A stretch of 64,000 nucleotides of DNA from Mycolicibacter terrae (GCF_010727125.1 NZ_AP022564.1:2232001-2296000), one strand, 5' to 3'; shown: positions 40,001 to 48,525, counted from the stretch's first letter. Translations and numbers: made by a program. The notes: a model not told the origin generated them from the sequence alone.

Positions 40001-41229
40001 TGCGCGAACTGTTCGGCGTCGGTCTGGCTGACCTGGTCGGCCAGGGCGAAGAACCACTCGTTGTCGTCGATGACCATCCAGGTGTCGCGGTCGCGCGGCA
40101 GGGCGTTGATGATGCCCTTGTCGTCGAAGCGCAGCACCCGTTGGGAGACCCCGCGCCACTCCGGGGCGCCGGTCAGGTCGAAGAATGTGACGCCGTCGAT
40201 GCCCTCGGTGGTGTTGACGTACTCCCACTGCGGATCGATGCCGTCGACGACGATCAGGTGGTGCGGCGTCGGAGTCTCCGCCGAGGAGCTGGCGTGGCGC
40301 GGCATGAACGACCCGCGCCCGGAGAACAGGTCGGCGTGCTCGGTGGCGAAGTCCCGCACCGAGCCGTACACCATGCGGGCGTTACCGGCGGCGTCCTGTC
40401 GGCGCGGGTCGCCGAAGTGCGGCAGCCACTTGACCCAATCCCATTGCTCCACATCGGAAGTGACGACGACCATGCGAAGGTGGTCTGGCCCGTGCGAGAA
40501 GGCCAACTGGCAGATGATCGCGCGCATCAGGCCGAGTATGTGCTCGCGGTCGCCGACTAGCGAGTACCACGGCTCGACGAGCAACGAGACCATCTTCGGC
40601 AGGTTGTAGACGACGCTCTGGTAGCGCCCGAACTCCTGCAGCGCCTTGCCGGTCACCGGTTCGAGCTCGATGTCGGTCGGCATGTTCTGCGGCTCGCCCC
40701 AGGTGACCTCGGGTCGCGTCATCCCCACCCCGACCCGGGCGAGCCCGAAGTTGAGGTCCTTGCCGTTGGGCTGGCGCTCCCACATCCGGGGCGTGCCCAC
40801 CGAGGCGGCCAAGGTGGACGGCGCCGGGTGGTACCACCGGTAGTTGGCGTCCATGCTGTCCGCGGACTCCGCGGCCGACTCCCGCAGCCTGTCCAGCATG
40901 AGCATGAACTGGGCGCGCATCGCGTCGAGCTTGGGCCGGCTCAATTGCTGGGCGCCGCCGCCGAAGCGGCCGCCGAACATCATCATCGCGATGCCGCCGA
41001 TCATGAAGATCGGGAAGATGGCGCCGGCGCCCAGGAACATCCGGGAGCCGTTGGCCACTGTCATCGAGACCATGCCGACCAACAGGCCGACCACCAGCAC
41101 GCCCACCACCACCAGCCACCACGGCTTGCCTTCCGGCGGCGGGACGCTCAGCGGCGTCGGCAATACGATGTTCTCCGGCTTGACCACCGGAGCGCGTTCC
41201 GGCGTCGGCCGGGCATATCCACGTTTCAC
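37030..41229 (-). CDS. eccC5: ESX-5 FtsK/SpoIIIE-type ATPase EccC5 (single chain)
   Basis: This 1399-residue protein has two N-terminal membrane helices (about 33-85), a DUF domain, and three FtsK/SpoIIIE ATPase domains. Walker A motifs are GTTGSGKST (K507), GAGGAGKTT (K880) and TGRRECGRTT (R1182 in place of Lys), so the third site is degenerate as in family members. EccC recognises Esx and PE/PPE signals and drives export. It starts at GTG 41229, overlapping the eccB5 stop (GTGA). It is a single chain, not split. Confidence 0.97.
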   Translation of the reverse strand: MKRGYARPTPERAPVVKPENIVLPTPLSVPPPEGKPWWLVVVGVLVVGLLVGMVSMTVANGSRMFLGAGAIFPIFMIGGIAMMMFGGRFGGGAQQLSRPKLDAMRAQFMLMLDRLRESAAESADSMDANYRWYHPAPSTLAASVGTPRMWERQPNGKDLNFGLARVGVGMTRPEVTWGEPQNMPTDIELEPVTGKALQEFGRYQSVVYNLPKMVSLLVEPWYSLVGDREHILGLMRAIICQLAFSHGPDHLRMVVVTSDVEQWDWVKWLPHFGDPRRQDAAGNARMVYGSVRDFATEHADLFSGRGSFMPRHASSSAETPTPHHLIVVDGIDPQWEYVNTTEGIDGVTFFDLTGAPEWRGVSQRVLRFDDKGIINALPRDRDTWMVIDDNEWFFALADQVSQTDAEQFAQRMAHWRLAEAYEEIGQRVTHHIGARDILSYYGIEDAGRIDFNQLWTSRQQEGSRSRLRVPFGNRSDNGELLFLDMKSLDEGGDGPHGVMSGTTGSGKSTLVRTVIESLLLGHSPDELQFVLADLKGGSAVKPFAGVPHVSRIITDLEDDQALMERFLEAMWGEIARRKSMCDSAGVDGAKEYNEIRSRMQARGDHSLPPLPMLVVVIDEFYEWFRIMPTAVEVLDSIGRQGRAYWVHLMMASQTIESRAEKLMENMGYRLVLKAQTAGAAQAAGVPNAVNLPGKAGLGYFRKSGEEVIRFQAEFLWRDYHRGGILDDEALPQVHSIDYIRPQLFTTAFTPLEVSVSGTELEAAEELAAITATPAEEPIAEEEEAIRIPKVGTVIIDQLRRIDFEPYRLWQPPLDVPLPIDELVNRYLGHPWQQDYGTRRDLVFPIGLIDRPYKHDQPPWTVDTSGPGANVLILGAGGAGKTTALQTLICSAALTHTPEQVQFYCLAYSGTSLTTVAGLPHVGSVCGPTDPDGVRRTVAELLALVRNRKRSFLENDVASMDVFRRRKFEGAPGKVPNDGFGDVYLVIDNYRALSEDNEVLVEQVNLIINQGPSFGVHVVVTADRESELRPPVRSGFGSRVELRLAAVEDAKLVRSRFAKDVPVKPGRGMVAVNYVRLDSDPQSGLHTLIARPALSDTDSQVFESDSVGAAVSQIAVGRVRPVRRLPARFGLDEVRAVAANDKREGVGAGGIAWAISELDLQPVYLNFAENGHLMVTGRRECGRTTTLATIMSEIERLYAPGASTAPPTTQPSAQVWLIDPRRQLLTTLGSDYVEKFAYNMDGAVALINELAVTLANREPPPGLSAEELLSRTWWSGPDIFLIIDDIQQFPPGFDSPFQKAAPWVTRSADVGLHVIATRTFGGWSSAGSDPLLRALHQANAPLLVMDADPDEGFIRGKMKGGPLPRGRGLLMAEDTGVFVQVAATELRRAPTQERTAAPVR

Positions 41230-42737
41230 TTGGGCACCGCCAATTCTGCAGGGCTCATATCGGTGGGCAGGGTGTCGTGACGCACCAGTGCGTCCTGGCG
41301 GGACAGCGTCGGGCCATGCGCCAGCAGGCGCAGCGCCACCGACGGTGCCAGCCCGGGCTCGCCGACCAGACCCAGCGCCTTGCGCTCGTCATCGCCGGGT
41401 ACCCCGAATCGCACGCCCGAAGAGGACAACCACCACAACGATTCGCGGGTGGAGGCGTCCGGGTCGTTGCCGGTCACCGCGACGAAGTTGCCATAGCCGG
41501 GACCGAAGTAGACCCGGTCGGCCTGCGGCATGTTGTTGTTGTTGGTCTTCACCAGTGACACCACTCGGTTGATCTGCTTCTGCGGCACCGGGATCGTGGG
41601 TCCGGACACCACCTGCACCCGCGCTCGGCTGTCACCGTTGGAGCGCTCCCACCACCAGCAGGTGGACGGGTTCTCCTTCATGTCCACGACCTTCAGGGGC
41701 CCCTCCGGGTAGGCCGAGAGGTCCAGCCCGGTGACCACCGGCATCTTCGCCAGGTCCTGCGGCGCCACCACCGCCGGCGCCCCGCCCCCGGTCGCCCCGG
41801 CGTTCTGCAGAATGCGCGCCACCACCGGCGACACGGTCTGCACGCCGTTCATCAGTACTACCGAATACTGTTGCGGCCCAGCCAATTGCGGGGTGGTGAA
41901 GACAGTTCCCACCGGCCCGGGGGCGTTGGGAAAGGCCGGCGGGCGGCCGGCGTCCGGCACGAACGGCACGGCCAACTCCGGCCCGACCGGCAGTGCGTCG
42001 AACAGCGCCTGACTCATCGGCCGGGCGTGCTCGACCTGTTCGGGTGTCAGCCCCAGCGGCAACAACACCGCCCGGTCGGCGGCGTCGATGCGCGAGCGGC
42101 GGCCCTGGCGGACGACCCACGACTCGTCGCCGTAGCGCAACACCACGGCGTCCGGGCCGTCGAGTACCCGACGGCGAGAGTTGAGGTCCGGGCTGCCGTC
42201 GATCACCGTCACCGTCACCGGCGACGGCGCCCCGACGCCCTGGACGTTGGCGACGGTGTCGCAGATCAACCACGACGACGACGTGGGTGAGGTCGGCAGG
42301 ATCTCCGACGGCGCCCCCGGGATGCCGACCAGCGGGCCGTGCGGCTGCTCGGCGATCTGGGTGGAGCGCACTTTGTGAGGATTGTCGGGGCGACCGGCGA
42401 TCAGCCGGGCCGAAGCCAAATTCAGCGCCGGATATAACGTGTCGCCGACTCGCACGTAGAGGGCGCCCGAATCGCGGTCGGCGATGATCGGCGATTCGTT
42501 CAGTTGACCCGAGGGGCTCAGAAACGACCACAGCAGCGCACCGAGACAGATGACCGACGCCGCCGACACCGAGGCGACCACCGCCAGCGCCTGCCGCCGG
42601 CCCGGTTCCACTTCCATCCGAACCTGCCAGCGGGTCAACGCCATCGCGGTCCGCCGCGCCAGGAATTGGTACCCGGTCATCTGGGTGCGCGTCGACAACC
42701 CCAGGCCGTAGCCGGGACCCCGGTGTTCGTCAGCCAC
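41226..42737 (-). CDS. eccB5: ESX-5 membrane component EccB5
   Basis: This 503-residue protein starts at GTG 42737. The N-terminus (GYGLGLSTRTQMTGYQFLAR) is cytosolic, one membrane helix follows (LAVVASVSAASVICLGALLW, about 50-69), and the rest is a periplasmic domain with repeat folds (ESPIIADRDSGALYVRVGD). Two cysteines (SSWLICDTV, PSTCWWWERS) probably form a disulfide. EccB forms the periplasmic side of the ESX complex. It is the first gene of the ESX-5 unit. Confidence 0.97.
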   Translation of the reverse strand: MADEHRGPGYGLGLSTRTQMTGYQFLARRTAMALTRWQVRMEVEPGRRQALAVVASVSAASVICLGALLWSFLSPSGQLNESPIIADRDSGALYVRVGDTLYPALNLASARLIAGRPDNPHKVRSTQIAEQPHGPLVGIPGAPSEILPTSPTSSSWLICDTVANVQGVGAPSPVTVTVIDGSPDLNSRRRVLDGPDAVVLRYGDESWVVRQGRRSRIDAADRAVLLPLGLTPEQVEHARPMSQALFDALPVGPELAVPFVPDAGRPPAFPNAPGPVGTVFTTPQLAGPQQYSVVLMNGVQTVSPVVARILQNAGATGGGAPAVVAPQDLAKMPVVTGLDLSAYPEGPLKVVDMKENPSTCWWWERSNGDSRARVQVVSGPTIPVPQKQINRVVSLVKTNNNNMPQADRVYFGPGYGNFVAVTGNDPDASTRESLWWLSSSGVRFGVPGDDERKALGLVGEPGLAPSVALRLLAHGPTLSRQDALVRHDTLPTDMSPAELAVPK

Positions 42738-43202
42738 GGTGCGTCCCAGCCCCCACTCGTTGCACTGTCCGGCCGCTGCGCCGCCTCGGTGCCCTATCGG
42801 TCCTCATCTGCCCCTGCCTGATCACAAGTTTCTCCACTGCGCATGCTAGCCGTGTTACGCAGTGGCCGCCCGCCGCGCAGATTGCAATCCGGCAGCGATG
42901 GCGAATTCGGTTCGCCGATTCTGCCTCGAATTATGGACGCATTAGGTAAACGGTCAGTTACGTGCGCGATACGCATCTGCGCGATGCGGTGCCGCCCGGC
43001 GCAGCCACCGGTGTGCGGCCGAAAAAATCGCGGCAATTTCCACCACCGCCGTGGCCCGGGGCGGGCCGAGTGGCCCGTACCGCAATCGCGGCGATCCGCC
43101 ACGTCATCATCCTCATCTGCGTAATCTGAGCTTCCTGCCAGAAACCTGTGCATTTGGTGTCAGACCAGCAGAGTACGAGTCCGGCGGCTGTACTGTCTGG
43201 TC
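42738..43202. promoter_or_regulatory. Divergent promoter region between eccB5 and a molybdopterin gene
   Basis: No gene is visible in these 465 bp. Perfect small inverted repeats occur at 42900-42916 (GGCGAA/TTCGCC, 5-base spacer) and 42972-42988 (CGCATC/GATGCG, 5-base spacer). The segment 42926-42965 is AT-rich. Promoters for eccB5 (left) and the + strand gene (right) should lie here. Confidence 0.4.
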
Positions 43203-45092
43203 GTGACAACGATCGACGGACAGGGTGCTGACGGAGAGCTGGACCCGCGGGGTCCTGCCACCTCACCAGCAACGAAAGAGACAACACACCACGTCAAGTA
43301 CTCCGCCGACGTCGTCGACGTCGAGCTGGAGCTGGAACAGGGCTACCGCACCGAGATTCATAAGAATCACGACGACACCGTCGACGTCGAGACTTATGGC
43401 GGCGGCTTCGACCTGTCCCGCCGCGCGGTGGCCCCGCATCTGCGCGTTGGCAAGGACAAGTGGTTCAACCTGTTGTGGCTGATCCCGATCGGCTTCGTCG
43501 GGCTGGTGGCGATGATCGCGATCGGCAAGGGTGTCCGCAATATCCCCGGCGTCGAGGACTTCATCGCCCAATACCCGGGCAGCACCCCGTCGTCCAAGAT
43601 CGACGACGGTCTTCCCGCCTGGGCCGGCTGGACGCACTTCTTCAACCTGTTCATGATGATCTTCATCATTCGGGCCGGTATCCAGATCCTCTGTGACCAC
43701 CCGCGGCTGTACTTCAGCCGCAACTCCACCCCCGGCAAGGACGAATGGCTGCGGGTGGGGCCGCCGGTTCCGGACGACCCGTACTGGACCGCCAACGCCG
43801 ACACCGTTGCGCTGCCGGCACAGTTCGGCCTGCCGGGCTTTCGGCACTCGATCGGCCTGGCCCGTTGGTGGCACATGGGCATGGGTGTGCTCTGGCTGCT
43901 CAACGGCGCGATCTTCTACGTCTTGTTGTTCACCACCGGGCAATGGCGGCGCATCGTGCCGACCAGCTGGGACATCATCCCGCACGCCGCCTCGGTGATG
44001 ATCCAGTACGCCTCGATGAACTGGCCGGATGACCACACCTGGACCAACTACAACGCGCTGCAGTTGCTCTCCTACTTCGTCACGGTGTTCATCGCCGCCC
44101 CGGCCGCGTTGATCACCGCGCTGGGCATGTCGCCGGCGCTGTCGCAGCGGCTCGGGTTGATCAGCAAGCACATGCGGCTGAACCTGCAGATCGCCCGGTC
44201 CCTGCACTTCCTGGTGCTCTGCTACTTCCTGATGTTCATCCTGGTCCACGTGACGATGGTGTTCGCCACCGACGCCTTCGACAATCTCAATCACATGTTC
44301 GCCGCCCGCGGTTGCGCGGAAGGCGCTGGGCCTGAATGCCACAGCGCCACCGGGTTCTATGTCTTCTGTGTGGCTTTGGTGGTGTGCGCCATCGGCTGGA
44401 TCGCCGCCACCCCGCTCACGCTGCGGTACCCGCGGGTCGTCCAGAAGGTCGGCTACGCCCTGATCGGCCCCTTCCAGCGGGCGCTGGAGAAGCTCGACCC
44501 GAAGCCGGGCACCTTCACCGAGGATGACATCTCGCCGTTCCACTGGCGCAACGGCCGGCTGCCGGAGACCGTCGAGTACAAGGAGCTGGAGGCAGGCGAC
44601 TTCAAGGACTGGCGGCTGAAGGTCTACGGGCTGGTCGAGAACCCGATGGAGTTCTCCCTGGAGGACCTCAAAGCGTTGCCGTACCACGACCAGATCACCC
44701 AGCACATGTGTGTGCAGGCCTGGTCGGGTGTGGCCAAGTGGGGCGGCGTGCAGATGTCGACGATCATGAATATCGTCAAACCGCTTCCAGAGGCCAAGTG
44801 GGCCGTCTTCTATTCGATGGGCCTGGGCGCCACCGGCGGCATCTATTACAACGCGCACCCGGTCGACCAGATGTGGCATCACATGTCGATGCTCGCCTAC
44901 AACATGAACGACCAGCCACTGCCCTACATGCACGGCCGGCCGCTGCGGTTGCGTAACGAACTGCAGCACGGCTACAAGCTGGTCAAGTGGATCAAGGGCA
45001 TCGAGTTCGTCGCCAGCTACGAGGAGATCGGCAGCGGTCACGGCGGCTACAGCGAGGACCACAAGTTCTTCGGTCGCCACCAGACGATCTGA
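43203..45092 (+). CDS. Cytochrome b-type membrane domain fused to sulfite-oxidase-type molybdopterin domain
   Basis: The 629-residue protein starts at GTG 43203. Residues about 1-85 are acidic and soluble. Six membrane helices span about 86-410, with candidate haem histidines in GWTHFFNLF, ARWWHMGMG, ARSLHFLVL and LVHVTMVFA. Residues about 420-629 form a sulfite-oxidase-type molybdopterin domain: YGLVENPMEFSLEDLKALP, then C503 in QHMCVQAWSGVAKWGG as likely Mo ligand. An even helix number would put the Mo domain in the cytosol. Its substrate is unknown. A paralogue lies 180 bp downstream. Confidence 0.9.
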   Translation: MTTIDGQGADGELDPRGPATSPATKETTHHVKYSADVVDVELELEQGYRTEIHKNHDDTVDVETYGGGFDLSRRAVAPHLRVGKDKWFNLLWLIPIGFVGLVAMIAIGKGVRNIPGVEDFIAQYPGSTPSSKIDDGLPAWAGWTHFFNLFMMIFIIRAGIQILCDHPRLYFSRNSTPGKDEWLRVGPPVPDDPYWTANADTVALPAQFGLPGFRHSIGLARWWHMGMGVLWLLNGAIFYVLLFTTGQWRRIVPTSWDIIPHAASVMIQYASMNWPDDHTWTNYNALQLLSYFVTVFIAAPAALITALGMSPALSQRLGLISKHMRLNLQIARSLHFLVLCYFLMFILVHVTMVFATDAFDNLNHMFAARGCAEGAGPECHSATGFYVFCVALVVCAIGWIAATPLTLRYPRVVQKVGYALIGPFQRALEKLDPKPGTFTEDDISPFHWRNGRLPETVEYKELEAGDFKDWRLKVYGLVENPMEFSLEDLKALPYHDQITQHMCVQAWSGVAKWGGVQMSTIMNIVKPLPEAKWAVFYSMGLGATGGIYYNAHPVDQMWHHMSMLAYNMNDQPLPYMHGRPLRLRNELQHGYKLVKWIKGIEFVASYEEIGSGHGGYSEDHKFFGRHQTI

Positions 45093-45106
45093 CGCTCGCT
45101 CGACGT

Positions 45107-45142
45107 AGTGAGGGGCCGGCCTTGCGGGGCCGGCCCCTCACT
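45107..45142. terminator. Perfect 15-bp hairpin terminator
   Basis: AGTGAGGGGCCGGCC at 45107-45121 pairs perfectly with 45128-45142 around a 6-base loop. It begins 15 bp after the stop of the first molybdopterin gene and should end its transcript before the paralogue. It has no U-tract. Confidence 0.75.
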
Positions 45143-45211
45143 GCGTCTCGGTCGTTCGGCGATACGTCCAGGCATCCGGCATCCAATCCCCACGGGACTC
45201 GCAGCCACGCC

Positions 45212-45234
45212 GATTAATATCCCGCACGTTAATC
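45212..45234. promoter_or_regulatory. GATTAA-N11-TTAATC inverted repeat upstream of the second molybdopterin gene
   Basis: Perfect 6-bp arms at 45212-45217 and 45229-45234 flank 11 bases. It lies 38-60 bp before the ATG at 45272, where promoter or operator sequences are expected, and the sequence around it is AT-rich. A regulator binding site is plausible but the protein cannot be named. Confidence 0.4.
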
Positions 45235-45271
45235 CTTTTATTACGGATACGAGTGGGCGAGGAATCGAGCC

Positions 45272-47032
45272 ATGGCACACCCTGACGAGAACCACCGCGC
45301 CGGCCGAACAGCGGTGGTGAGCCCTGACGAGCTCACACCCGCGCACGAGGTCGTCAACCACGAGACGTGGGCCGGCGGCCTGGGCGAGAAGATGGCCATC
45401 GCCCCGCGGCTGCGCGTCGGCCGCGACAAGTGGTTCAACTTACTGTGGTTGATCCCCATGGGTTTCGCGGCGCTGGTGGTCGCCGTCGCGGTGGCGAAAT
45501 ACCTGGTGGGCCTGCCGGCGGTCAGTGACTTCGTCCACCGCTATCCCGGCACTGTCAAGACCGCGGGCAGCACGCCGGGGATCCCCGCGTGGGCGGGCTG
45601 GCAGCACTTCTTCAATCTGTTCCTGATGACGTTCATCATCCGGTCCGGCATCCAGATCCTCGCCGACCATCCGCGGCTGTATTTCAGCCGCAACGCCACC
45701 CCGGACACCGACGAGTGGTTCCGCATCGCCGGGCCGGTCCCCCAGGATCCGATGTGGACGGCCAAGCAGGACTCGGTGGGGCTTCCCGACCAGCTCGGTC
45801 TACCGGGTATCCGCCACGCCATCGGACTGGCCCGCTGGTGGCATCTGGGCACAGATGTGTTGTGGCTGGCCAACGGTGCGGTGTTCTACGTCCTGCTGTT
45901 CGCCACCGGACACTGGCGCCATCTGGTGCCCACCAGTTGGGCGGTCTTCCCGAACGCCGTGTCGGTGGGCATCCAGTACCTGTCGCTGAATTGGCCCGAC
46001 GACAACGGCTGGGTGGCCTACAACGGCCTGCAGCTGCTGGCGTACTTCACCACGGTCTTCGTCGCCGCCCCGGCCGCGTTGATCACCGGGCTCGGGATGA
46101 GTCCGGCGGTGTCCATGCGCCTGACCCACATCAGCAAGCGACTGAGCATCCAGCTGGCCCGTTCGCTGCACTTCCTGGTGATGGCCTACTTCCTGGCGTT
46201 CATCGGCGTGCACGTCACGCTGGTGTTCGCCACCGACGCGGTGCGCAACTTCAACCACATGTTCGCCGCTCGTGACGGCTCCGGGCTGGCCGGCTTCTGG
46301 GTTTTCGCCGCCGCGATGGCAGTGACGATCACCGCCTGGGTGTGGGCCACCCCGTTCACCTACCGCCATCCGCGGGTGGTGCAGCGGGTCGGCTACGCGC
46401 TGATCGGCCCGCTGCAGCGGGTGTTCGAGTACGCCAACCCCAAGCCGGGGGCATTCACCGAGGAACACATCTCACCGCACTTCTGGCACAACGGCACCTA
46501 CCCCGAAACGGTGGAGTACAAGGAGCTGTTCGCCGGAGATTTCACCGACTGGCGGCTGCACGTCTACGGGTTGGTCGAGCACCCGAGGGATTTCTCACTC
46601 GACGAACTGAAAGCCCTTCCCTACCACGAACAGATCACCCAGCACTTCTGCATCCAGGGATGGTCCGGGGTGGCCAAGTGGGGCGGCGTCGCGATGAAGA
46701 CCATCCTTGACATCGTCAAACCACTGCCCGAGGCCAAGTGGGTGGTGTTCTATTCGATGGCCCCCGGCTCCGAGGGCGGGCTCTACTACGACGCTCACGA
46801 CATCGGCCAGATGGACCACCATCTGACGATGCTGGCCTACCGGATGAACGACGAACCGCTCAGCTACGGACACGGAGCGCCGCTGCGGCTGCGCAACGAA
46901 CTGCAGCACGGATTTAAAATGGTCAAGTGGCTCAAGGGAATCGAGTTCGTCACGCACTTCCGCGAGGTCGGTGGCGGCTACGGCGGCTACAACGAGGATC
47001 ACGAATTCTTCGGCTATCGCCAGACGCTGTAA
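45272..47032 (+). CDS. Paralogous cytochrome b/molybdopterin fusion oxidoreductase
   Basis: This 586-residue protein is paralogous along its whole length to the preceding gene and lacks about 40 residues of its acidic N-terminus. Membrane helices cover about 45-370. Candidate haem histidines sit in GWQHFFNLF, ARWWHLGTD, ARSLHFLVM and GVHVTLVFA. The Mo ligand is C460 in QHFCIQGWSGVAKWGG. The ATG at 45272 follows GCGAGGAATC. Separate regulatory sequences suggest that the two paralogues are expressed differently. Confidence 0.9.
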   Translation: MAHPDENHRAGRTAVVSPDELTPAHEVVNHETWAGGLGEKMAIAPRLRVGRDKWFNLLWLIPMGFAALVVAVAVAKYLVGLPAVSDFVHRYPGTVKTAGSTPGIPAWAGWQHFFNLFLMTFIIRSGIQILADHPRLYFSRNATPDTDEWFRIAGPVPQDPMWTAKQDSVGLPDQLGLPGIRHAIGLARWWHLGTDVLWLANGAVFYVLLFATGHWRHLVPTSWAVFPNAVSVGIQYLSLNWPDDNGWVAYNGLQLLAYFTTVFVAAPAALITGLGMSPAVSMRLTHISKRLSIQLARSLHFLVMAYFLAFIGVHVTLVFATDAVRNFNHMFAARDGSGLAGFWVFAAAMAVTITAWVWATPFTYRHPRVVQRVGYALIGPLQRVFEYANPKPGAFTEEHISPHFWHNGTYPETVEYKELFAGDFTDWRLHVYGLVEHPRDFSLDELKALPYHEQITQHFCIQGWSGVAKWGGVAMKTILDIVKPLPEAKWVVFYSMAPGSEGGLYYDAHDIGQMDHHLTMLAYRMNDEPLSYGHGAPLRLRNELQHGFKMVKWLKGIEFVTHFREVGGGYGGYNEDHEFFGYRQTL

Positions 47033-47094
47033 CCCACACCTCCCGCCGGGCCGTCGTAGGGTTAGGTCCAAGCAACCGAGCAACGGGGGAATCC

Positions 47095-47502
47095 ATGCGG
47101 AATCGCGGTATCGGAAAGTCAATCCTGTCGGTGGTGGTGGCCGGGTTCGCCGTCGGCGCGATGGCGACCGCCTGCGGTGACTGCGAGGACGATTCCGAAG
47201 AAGGCGCCGTCGGCGAGGTCACCGATGCCCCGGCCGGCACGCTGGCGCCGATAGCCCCCGGCGAAGCCGGCACCATCCCGGACTGGACGCCCGCTCCGGA
47301 GGCCCCGCTTACCAGCGCCGCACCCGCCATCGAGCGCCCCGCGCAGCAGGGCGAGGCCAACACCGCGCCCGCCCCGGCGGCACCCCAAGCCCCATCGGCG
47401 CCCCGGGTTCCGTCGGCGCCCGCGATCCCCGCCATTCCGGCGATCCCGGCGATTCCGGCCATTCCCGCGATCCCGGCCATCCCGGCGATCCCCTACCCGT
47501 AG
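47095..47502 (+). CDS. Putative lipoprotein with Pro-Ala-Ile tripeptide repeat
   Basis: This 135-residue protein starts at ATG 47095 after GGGGGAA. Residues 1-27 are a signal sequence; MATACGDC offers a lipobox-like site, although Ala at -3 is not the usual residue. A short acidic segment (CEDDSEEG) and a Pro/Ala-rich region follow. The C-terminal about 30 residues are (PAI)n repeats ending IPYP. A rigid surface-exposed rod is likely. I do not recognise the family. Confidence 0.75.
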   Translation: MRNRGIGKSILSVVVAGFAVGAMATACGDCEDDSEEGAVGEVTDAPAGTLAPIAPGEAGTIPDWTPAPEAPLTSAAPAIERPAQQGEANTAPAPAAPQAPSAPRVPSAPAIPAIPAIPAIPAIPAIPAIPAIPYP

Positions 47503-47513
47503 GCGCCGTCCGG

Positions 47514-48077
47514 TCAGGGCCCCGTCCAGGCTGAGTCCAGGCGGTCGGCCACATCGATGGTCTGGGCCTGCTGAGACTGCGGGCTCTCGATCTGGTCGGC
47601 GACGTAACTCGCGATGAACCGCCGGATCTCCCCGTCGACACCGGCGAAGATCCGCAGCAGCTCACCGCGAATGGACGTCGACGACACCTCCACGGTGATG
47701 TCGGACGGCCTCGGTTTGGGCACGTCGATGATCAGCAGCAACGGCTCGGCGGCCCGCGCCGTGGCCCGCAGCGCGATGTCGCCGTCGACGGTGAACCGCT
47801 GCTTGTCCAGTCGCAGGTCGATGAGCAGGTCGATCACCAGCGGAATGTGGATCGCGAACGTGAGCAGATCACCCAGACCGCGTGCCACCCGAGGCTGCTC
47901 GATTCGCACCTTCGCGCTGACCCGGGCAATCCCGCCCGGCCCCTGACGCATCGGTGGCATCTCGAATTCATCGCCGGCGATCGCGGCGAACGCAGCTGCC
48001 ACCCGCTCTTCGGTGACCGCGATCTCGAAGAACTTCCGCCCGAACTCTTCGTAAGTCAGGAAGCTGAGGTTCTGCAT
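47514..48077 (-). CDS. Conserved hypothetical protein, mycobacterial type
   Basis: The 187-residue protein starts at ATG 48077 (MQNLSFLTYEEFGRKFFEIA); GTG 48095 is an alternative. It reads as a single beta-rich soluble domain (RVSAKVRIEQPRVAR, FAIHIPLVIDLLIDLRLD, DITVEVSSTSIRGELLRIF) with a helical C-terminus. I recall similar mycobacterial proteins of unknown function but cannot name one. It is convergent with the putative lipoprotein gene; stops are 12 bp apart. Confidence 0.8.
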   Translation of the reverse strand: MQNLSFLTYEEFGRKFFEIAVTEERVAAAFAAIAGDEFEMPPMRQGPGGIARVSAKVRIEQPRVARGLGDLLTFAIHIPLVIDLLIDLRLDKQRFTVDGDIALRATARAAEPLLLIIDVPKPRPSDITVEVSSTSIRGELLRIFAGVDGEIRRFIASYVADQIESPQSQQAQTIDVADRLDSAWTGP

Positions 48078-48500
48078 AGCTTGATACCGTCTCACGTCCC
48101 CATCTGCAACGGCCGCTGATCGGCGTGCGCGTCGCCGTTATCTTCTCACTCGTAACCTCGGCGGGAGTGGGTGTTCCGATCAGCGACACCGCCCGCGACC
48201 GGGAACTGCCGGCCGCCGCCGGGGCGGTCCACATCCGTCTCGGCCGCAGATGGGTCGATCCAGCGGCCCTGCGCCCGCTGAAATCCACTCTTGATCGGGC
48301 GCATCGCGCGGCTACTCCGGCTCGCAGAGCGCCGGCGCCAACCGATAGGTCAGCGATGCGCGATTCACCGAAAACGGTTAAACCCCAACAAAAATCGTGG
48401 GCATTACCGACATCCGAAACGACACGCGGTGCACAACAGCCGTTCTCGATGGTCACACCGTAGAGTCCATCCACTTATCCGATTTCCCATGCGATTTCGC

Positions 48501-48525
48501 TTCAATTCGAAATTGAAACTGTTTC
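48501..48525. promoter_or_regulatory. Overlapping palindromes in an AT-rich gap
   Basis: TTCAATT-CGA-AATTGAA (48501-48517) is a perfect 7-bp inverted repeat, and GAAAC-T-GTTTC (48515-48525) overlaps it. They lie in the 48078-48716 gap, whose right half is AT-rich compared with its neighbours and which otherwise shows no supported gene. The palindromes are about 190-215 bp upstream of the NlpC/P60-like gene. This looks like an operator cluster for a dimeric regulator. Confidence 0.45.

Noticed and set aside
36964..40560. A 1198-codon open frame on the plus strand
   Set aside because: It is antisense to eccC5 throughout most of its length; GC-rich codon bias in the true gene keeps the opposite frame open. 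No family pattern is visible.
43263..45080. A 605-codon minus-strand frame
   Set aside because: It is the antisense shadow of the first molybdopterin fusion gene.
48125..48463. 112-codon plus-strand frame in the AT-rich gap
   Set aside because: No ribosome site, no family pattern, and low-complexity Arg/Ala/Pro content. I treat the gap as non-coding.
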